From Phaeosaccion multiseriatum (taxonomy: Eukaryota; Ochrophyta, other classes): 64,000 nt of DNA. Below, one piece after another: positions 57,818 to 64,000 of the stretch. Within the stretch, counting starts at the first letter, position 1. Every line of letters begins with the position of its first letter. The notes beneath the pieces are model-generated. The model did not search any database. It had not been told where the DNA came from and saw nothing but the letters and a program-made list of their open reading frames with translations. The stretch lies in assembly GCA_965112735.1 (NCBI GenBank), contig OZ218951.1, forward strand, positions 2,232,001 through 2,296,000, written 5' to 3'. A program made the position numbers and the translations under genes.

Positions 57818-58553
57818 TCAGCGGCACTGCTGCTGGGCATTGTTCCACGAGCAGGCGAACGCCGAAGAGGCCCAGCACTCACACTCGCCACGGGAGTAGA
57901 AATCACCGCACCATTGACGCCATCCCAAGGCGGCGCAGTTCACGCTCGAGGGGGGACTCACTGGGGTGGGGCTGCCACCACCACCACCACCACCACTACC
58001 GCCGCCGCCGCCGCCAGTGCCACAGCTCCCGCCGGACCACGAGCACCCGAAGGAGGATGCCGTCCAGCAGTTGCACGAGGCAGCGTCAGTGATGGCGCTA
58101 CAGCTTCCCGCCCATCCCAGAGCGGCGCAGTTCACGTTGGAGGGGGGAGACACAGGTGTAGGGCTGCCACCACCTCCACCTCCACCACCACCACCGCCGC
58201 CGCCGCCGCCGCCGCCAGTGCCGCAGCTGTTGCCTGACCATGAGCACCCAAAGGAAGAGCCCGTCCAGCAGTTGCACGAGGCAGCGTCGTTGAAGGCGCT
58301 GCAGCTGCCTGCCCATCCCAGAGCGGCGCAGTTCACTCCCGCCGAGGGACTCCCGGGGGGTGTCACAGAGGACCGGGGGGGCGTAGTGGGTGGTGGTGGT
58401 ACATCGGCGTTGAGTGCCCTTGTGAAGCTCCGGTACGTGCAACCGCGGGAGTACTGATCCCACCATGCTCGGTTGTTGGAGGGAGGGTATGTCTCGGGCT
58501 GACAGCCGGGGGAGCCCACCACCTTTGAGCGTTTCATTTGCGTTCATTGCGTT

Positions 58554-58608
<55 letters not shown>

Positions 58609-60540
58609 TTGTGTTGTGTTTTTGGGGTGGCGCGATTCGGGTTGCAATGTAACGGTGGGCGTCGAGAGGGGAAGGTGGGGAGGAGTAGAGGGTGAGGGGG
58701 GGGGGTTAGGGCGTGTCTTATCTGACGAACAAGCCTGCAAACAAAAAGTAATGACTCGCCCCTCTGTGTGTTTCTGTGTTCCTTCCTACAGGGTAGTGAC
58801 ACGCCCCTCTGCGTGCCTTTCCACGCAACTCTTTGCACCGCCCTCCCTTCCTCCATCCATCCGTCCGTCTGTCCGTCCCCTCCCTCACTCCCCTCCCTCC
58901 CTCCCCTCCCTCCCCTTCCCCTCTCTTCCCTACCCTTCCTCCCCGCCCGCCCTCCCTTCCTCCCCTCCCGCCCTCCCTTCCTCCCCTCCGCCCCTCCCCT
59001 CCCTCCCCTTGTTGACTGCTTAGCGACTAGCGACCGGACTGGCGGACTCAACTCACCTCCTCCTCGCACTCCCTCGCCTCCCCGGTGCTCGTGTTGTCAC
59101 AAATAGTCGACATGTATCGCTGAAAGAGCGCGTGGTTGACCATAGCTGAAGGGTGGCTGTCGATGTCGATGGGTTGGTTGGGTCTACCACTTGCCGTACC
59201 ATCCATGTTCAAGTATCCGAGACCATTGCTGGCAGCAGTCTGGGAGTGGGAAGGAAGGGGGGGTCGGAGGGAGGGCGAGAGAGAGGGAGAGAAGGAGGGA
59301 AGGAGGGAAGGAGGGAAGAAGGGGGAAGAAAGAAGGGCACACGATGGGGAGAAGGTGTGGGCGAGTGAGAGAAGGAGGGGCACGCAAGATAGACGAATCG
59401 ATGTGCACCTACAGCCCCCGAGAGGCGATATCTCAACCCGCCTTTCGCCTTCGGTATCTCAGAGTGGACATTTGACCCACCCGCACGCCCACGCGCATGC
59501 CCACGAGCACGTCCACATGCTCATGAGGCGGGCACCCCCCCCTCTCTCTCTCTTTGTCCACCACCCCCAATCTGCCCGTCACTCAATCACGCCATGGCGC
59601 CATCACGCACGCACCCACACACACACCCACCCACACACACACCTGCCGAATGACATCATCCAACGCCCGTGTCGAAGGCGAGTACCTCCTCAGCCCAGTG
59701 AGGGTAAGGTCGAGGTTGGGGAAGTCCCTCATTATCCGTTGCACTACAGGAATGTACTTGCGTTCAAAGTACAGCGTCTTTGCGGCCGTGGACTGCCCCT
59801 GGAGAGCCACGAGCTCGGGCCCCTCGGGGAGCGACCGGCAGGCAAAGTTACTCGCCCCCTCAGAGGAGTCCATACAGAAGGTATACCATAACCCGACGTA
59901 AATGACCATGGTGCCGTAGTCTTCGGACCGCCCCGCCGCCTGGAGGACGTCCAGTTGGTCGTTGAGCATGTCTGGGGAAAGAGGCGCGTCCCAAACGATG
60001 CTGGCGTCGCCAAGGAAGGAAGACCCTTGCCGGACGTGCTCGAAGACCTTCAGTTTGTGGAGGGCGCGAGTAGGGGCGGGGGTAGAGGGTAGAGGTGAGT
60101 GAGTGGGCATGGGAAGGTGGTCAGAAATGCCGTGGGGGAGGAGGGGGGGGGGAGGGGAGGGCACAAAGGGAGAGAGAGAGAGAGGGGGGGGGGGGGGAGG
60201 GGAAGGGGAAGGCATCTTGTGTGCTTGTACAAGTACGTACACTTACATACACAACTCAATCATTCATTCATGGTGAAGAAGCACCCTGCCAGCACCCCAA
60301 AACGGTCGGTTCACCTACCTGCTGGCAGCCGTCGCCGTATCTGACAGCGCTCTTTAGATCCACCATGCCAGCGTTCACATCCATCACCATTTGCACGCAG
60401 CTGTCCATCGGGTTTCCGCTGCTGCTGGAGCCATCGCCAATCCATGTGGAATAGTCGAAGTTGGAGTCGATCTGATTGTTGAGCTGCTCATTCGACCAGA
60501 GCAGAGCAGAGGAGAGGGAGAGAGAGAGAGAGAGGGAGAG

Positions 60541-60582
<42 letters not shown>

Positions 60583-62002
60583 GGAGGGAGGAGGAAGGGA
60601 GAGAGGGAGAGAGAGGAGAGAGTGAGGGTGGGGTGGGGTTGTGTGGGTGAGTTGAGTGTTCGGTTGGTAGGAGAGTAGGAGGGCAAAGGAAGAGAGGAGG
60701 GAGGTGGGGAAACAAGCACCCTTCTGTGTGGCTCAATAAAATCTTCAAGACGTCGCTCTTTGACAGTCCGCTACTGCCCCCCACCCCTGTCTCCTTCCCT
60801 CAGGAGAAGTAGGTACATGCATCAAAAGCTTGACTCCCATTCTTGATAGAGTTGCTGCAGCTATTCACTCCCCACCTCACTCACCCCACCCCCCCAGCAG
60901 CTCAACGAGAAGGCGGAACCCCAATTTGCTGAAGTTGGAACCCCAAAGTCACTCACTCACCCACGGCCCCGCCACGAAGATGGTGCCCATGAGGGCTGAG
61001 GAGCCCAGGATCATCAGTGTGTAGGGGGCGTCTCCGACACGGCCTAGTCAGATGAGAGAGAGAGGGTGTGTGTGTGGGAGAGAAGGGGAGAGAGAGAGAC
61101 AGAATGAGGGAGAAAGGGAGAGAGAAGTGGTGCGAGAGAGGGCGAGAGAGAGAGGGAGGGAGGGAGGGAGGGAGAGAGGGAGAGAGGGAGGGAGAGAGGG
61201 AGAGGGAGGGAGGGAGAGGGAGGGAGGGAGGGAGAGAGAGGAGGGGGGGTGAGATTGGAGGGATACACGAGATAGAAAAAAAGATCGGATGCAAAATACA
61301 AGCAAAGAGGAGGAACAGAAGGCCTGAACTCTCTACTCAACACGTTGTCACTCACTCCACCCTCTCTAGTCATCACGTAGTCACTTACTCTGTGCCATGC
61401 ACTGGACGGCTTCCGTCTGCGTGTAGTAGTGGAAGTGGCATGTGTGCGACCCTGAGAGAGAAGGGAAGAAGCAATGTGGCGCACAAACGTGTTAGGCAAC
61501 AACAAAAGGGCACAGATGGAAGAAGAGGGGGGGGGGGAGGGGCAAAGAAGAGAGAGAGAGAGAGAGAGAGACGAGGGGCTTACCCGAGAGCTCGAATGTG
61601 TTGCACAAACGGTTACCGCTGCTGTCGGTATCACATCTGTATGCTCCCTCATCCGCGGTGTTGACACATCTAGGGGTACATCCCTCCCGAAGGTTCGGTT
61701 GGGGGATGTTGGCCACGACTTCCGCACCGGCGTTCACTGGAGTGGGGTGCAACAAGAGAAGCGAGGGGAGGGAGCAGTAGGAGGTTGGCAAAGGAGCTCA
61801 CAGGTCACATAGAGGAGGACTTGGCCATCCTGGCGGAAGGTCCTTCGTTCTCTCACTCGTTCACGCTCGCAACCCCTCAGACAAAGGGGCCCTTCTGAAG
61901 CCCTCCTTCCACAGTCCTTCCCACGTGCTATCTCTGCTCACCGTGGGCGATGGGGGCCAGCAGCAGCAGGAGTGCTGCCGAGGCGAAGGAAGACGTCGCC
62001 AT
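57818..62002 (-). CDS. Secreted SGNH-hydrolase-like protein with C-terminal Cys/Trp repeats
   Basis: Eight exons, 62002-61942, 61736-61584, 61451-61389, 61043-60961, 60483-60319, 60047-59643, 59239-59057 and 58498-57818, phase-consistent, give 597 residues. A signal peptide (MATSSFASAALLLLLAPIAHG) precedes a Cys-containing N-terminus. From about residue 93 the protein reads GDAPYTLMILGSSALMGT, where LGSS takes the place of the GDS block I of SGNH/GDSL hydrolases. DIDSHPSAMVNHALFQRYM (Asp335 to His339) looks like the DxxH block V. The domain is therefore probably an SGNH fold acting on an extracellular ester or polysaccharide, but the altered block I leaves activity open. A Pro/Gly linker and three 38-40-residue repeats (VNCAALGWAGSCSAF, then SCNCWTGSSFGCSWSG) form the C-terminus. 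Each has conserved Cys and Trp and resembles a small binding module, perhaps for the cell wall. The acceptors of exons 5 and 6 are weak. Confidence 0.75.
57838..58357 (-). repeat. Three tandem Cys/Trp modules (coding)
   Basis: The repeats at about 58340-58225, 58145-58010 and 57950-57820 share NCAALGW, C.CW.(S/A)S.F.CSW and flanking Pro/Gly linkers coded by GGC/GGT runs. The third copy has diverged most (RQWCGDFYSRGECECW). Confidence 0.8.
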
Positions 62003-62527
62003 CCTCCCAAAGTCCTGCCTTCTAATTTTAAATGGTGCGGGTTCGTACGCGTCACGCTAAATTTATCACACGCCCTCCCTGTAACCAGCGTGACCCTGCA
62101 CAGGAGCAGAGAGAGCAGCCCCAACAGCAACGCCTCTATGATCTGGTTCGACCCTCCCAGCTGTGTTCGACAGGGACTCCTTGATGATACCACCACGTGC
62201 ATTATTTTTTTTTTGTTTTCGCGCCCCTTGAAATTTTTCAATCGAGAGTAAAAGAGAATTCACAGTATAGCAGTTGGTTCTCTATGGTTTAGAACGGCCT
62301 GTGTGGGTTGTGGGAGCGAGAGTTAAAAAGCTCTAATCCTCAGCGGCGATATGCCTTGATGTTCGGCGGCGTATGCTCAGCACGCTGAAGCAGCAGCAGC
62401 AGCAGCAACAGCAGTAGGAAGATGGAGAGAAACACCATGGTGCACCCTCATCTTCTTTCTGCAGGGACAACGACTGGTGCTCAAAGCGGGCTTCGCGCCA
62501 GTTGCAGGAGAGCTCACAGCTCGATAA
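62003..62527. other. Upstream region of the SGNH-like gene
   Basis: No gene. A/T-rich pieces (62200-62275) and a CAG run (62391-62413) are seen. It lies between divergent transcription units and should hold their promoters. Confidence 0.45.
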
Positions 62528-63542
62528 GACTGGGCCAGGGAATACGAGACGCTCATTTCGCGTCACCGCCATGTGACTCTGGCGAGTTCGCTGGAGGAGT
62601 TGAGATTCGGGAGGGTCTTTCACAGACCCATCGCTCTCGCTTCCTCGCTCAAGAAGCTTGCATTTTGCGAAATGTGGCGGTTCAATCAGGCTGATGTGAT
62701 TTTTCCGAGCCCGCTGGAGGAGGTGACATTCGGGAATGCATTTTACACATCCGTCGCTTTCCTTTTCTCCCTCAAGAAGCCTGCATTTTCCGAAATGCCG
62801 CGGTTCGTTCAAGCTGACGTGATCCTGCCGAGCTCGCTGGAGGAGGTGACATTCGGGACGGAGTTTAATAGACCCATCGCCTTTCTTCCCTTGCTGAGGA
62901 AGGTCACTTTTAAGTGGGACTCGCAGTTCAATCAGCCCTATGTGACCCTGCCGCTGGAGGAGGCGACATTTTGGAGGATATTTGACAGACACATCGCTTT
63001 CCCTTCGTCGCTCAAGAACCTTAGTTCTTGCGGGGACGCGCGATTCAATCAGGGTGCCGTGATTTTGCCGAGCTCGCTGGAGGAGGTACCATTCGGAAGG
63101 AGATTTGACAGTTCCATCGCTCTCCCTGCCTCTCTCAAGGAGGTCACCTTGACCCCCCTGGGGCTCGCGGTTCAATCAGCACCTGGTGGGGGGGGGGGGG
63201 GGGGGGGAGGGGGTGAGGATGGGGAGGGACTTTCGCCACCCCCTGGAGCTCCCTGCGTTTCTCCGGAGACTGGTGCTTGGAGAGAACTACACCTGCCAAT
63301 TGATGGACCGGCATGGTGGCCTCAAGTTTCCAAGGGTTATGAGACACTGTCCGCTGGCCGCAGATCCGCCTGAGGGGCTTAACGTGGACTGTGCTTCACA
63401 CACACTCTATCGTCTTGCTCAACATGCGCTTGGCTTGGTGGTGGACAAGGAAGGAGGGGAGGGAGGGACGATGAAGTTGCAAATCATAATACAAACAATA
63501 CTTCGTTCCTCAAGTCTTTTCTTGAATTCAAGGCTACTTTGA
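62528..63542 (+). pseudogene. FNIP-type leucine-rich repeat gene fragment, frameshifted
   Basis: From about 62528 the frame reads repeated 20-23-residue units such as LPSSLEEVTFGTEFNRPI and FPSSLKNLSSCGDARFNQG, the pattern of FNIP/LRR_5-type repeats (LP.SL..L.FG..FN.P). About nine units are visible. There is no ATG at the start; the frame is preceded by a TAA at 62525-62527. Near 63150-63165, at a run of C, the repeat homology moves to another frame (GSRFNQHLV, then after a poly-G run MGRDFRHPLELPAFLRRLVLGENY), and that frame ends at 63542. Missing start plus frame change indicate a pseudogene or an exon of a gene with assembly errors. Such repeats serve in protein binding. The opposite strand also has a long open frame (63175-62333), but it is only the mirror of the repeat. 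Confidence 0.65.
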
Positions 63543-63971
63543 TGTGAGGTACTCGCCCGCCCTAGCATCCCTTTTCCCTCCCTGTGTACTCCCCATCTCT
63601 GTGGATGTGCTGGTCACGATTTAGTCTCTGTGGATGTACTGGTCACGATTTAGTCTCTGTGGATTTGCTGATCACGATGCGGTCCTCACAACTCCCCCTC
63701 CCCTCTTGGTCGCTCTCTCTCTCTCTCTCCCTCCCTCTCTCCCTCCCTCCCTTGCCCGCTCCAGAACTCCCCTCGCCCCCAGACAAGCTCCGCGCTAGGA
63801 CGAGAAGAGGACTACACCCGCTACACATCGTGGCCCCCTCTGCCCTCTGCCATTAGCCCTCTCCCGTCTCCTTCGCCCACTCTTCGCCACGCCAACCCCC
63901 CCCGGGAAGACCCTCTTACCTGACCCACTTCAAATCAACTAATTAACTCCCATCAAGTGCCATCAATCGCC
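63543..63971. other. Intergenic region with a 29-bp triple repeat
   Basis: Three near-identical copies of ctctgtggatgtgctggtcacgatttagt lie at 63597-63683. C/T-rich runs follow (63711-63760). It probably contains the promoter of a gene entering at the right edge. Confidence 0.55.
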
Positions 63972-64000
63972 ATGGCCGCCGCTATGCTTGGTACTGGCGC
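63972..64000 (+). CDS. Possible start of a further gene (cut by window edge)
   Basis: An ATG in the good context tcgccATGGCC opens MAAAMLGTG and runs off the window. Only nine codons are visible, so it is a guess from context. Confidence 0.25.

Noticed and set aside
62333-63175. Minus-strand frame of 280 residues with LLQRARQ-type periodicity
   Set aside because: The periodicity is the antisense of the plus-strand FNIP repeats, whose sense reading matches a known repeat pattern.

Overview
The window is nuclear DNA of a GC-rich, intron-containing eukaryote. The best guess is a photosynthetic stramenopile alga of the eustigmatophyte (Nannochloropsis/Microchloropsis) type. The main evidence is one protein with a signal peptide followed directly by a Phe-Ala-Pro motif, the classic two-part presequence for a complex plastid. 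Short GT-AG introns, very dense tetranucleotide repeats, an EF-hand acyltransferase, a 7TM-RGS receptor and ankyrin and FNIP-type repeat genes agree. The species is an inference. No rRNA, tRNA, CRISPR or prokaryotic operon was seen.

Layout: (1) 1-4.1 kb, a head-to-head pair of ankyrin genes, one intact (minus) and one broken (plus). (2) 4.4-7.75 kb, a large satellite-like block with a 1.9-kb nearly perfect CCCT array. (3) 8.9-10.6 kb, a class V aminotransferase (minus). (4) 10.6-13.1 kb, almost empty. (5) 13.2-18.3 kb, a 7TM protein fused to an RGS domain (plus). (6) 19.2-32.9 kb, a 15-exon minus-strand gene whose splice phases all agree and which joins an XPG/FEN1-type nuclease, a DExH helicase, a FUS-like SYGQ/RGG prion-like region and several LOTUS-like winged helices. 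(7) 33.2-34.1 kb, a small secreted protein divergent from it. (8) 35.7-38.8 kb, a plastid protein with tandem glutaredoxin/GST-N domains (minus). (9) 39.1-43.8 kb, a Gln-rich Nudix-box protein (plus). (10) 43.8-44.3 kb, two small foldback elements. (11) 44.6-47.4 kb, an R2R3-MYB factor with a poly-G frameshift. (12) 48.1-53.9 kb, a 13-exon LPCAT-like acyltransferase with EF hands. (13) 54.6-57.1 kb, a secreted root-cap-like protein. (14) 57.8-62.0 kb, a secreted SGNH-like protein with Cys/Trp repeats (minus). (15) 62.5-63.5 kb, a broken FNIP-repeat gene, then what may be the first codons of another gene at the right edge.

The genes do not form an obvious pathway. The standout is the nuclease-helicase-LOTUS protein. 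It puts in one chain activities that animal germline RNA-processing systems keep on separate proteins (XPG/PIN or NYN nuclease, helicase, LOTUS adaptor, condensate-forming tail). I know of no described protein with this order of domains. Microsatellites here are not random: C/T-rich repeats sit just before 3' splice sites and G/A-rich repeats just after 5' splice sites of the host gene, and one intron carries about 14 tandem copies of its own 5' splice site.

Exon coordinates below were derived by hand from GT/AG sites and checked for reading-phase continuity; none is backed by transcripts.
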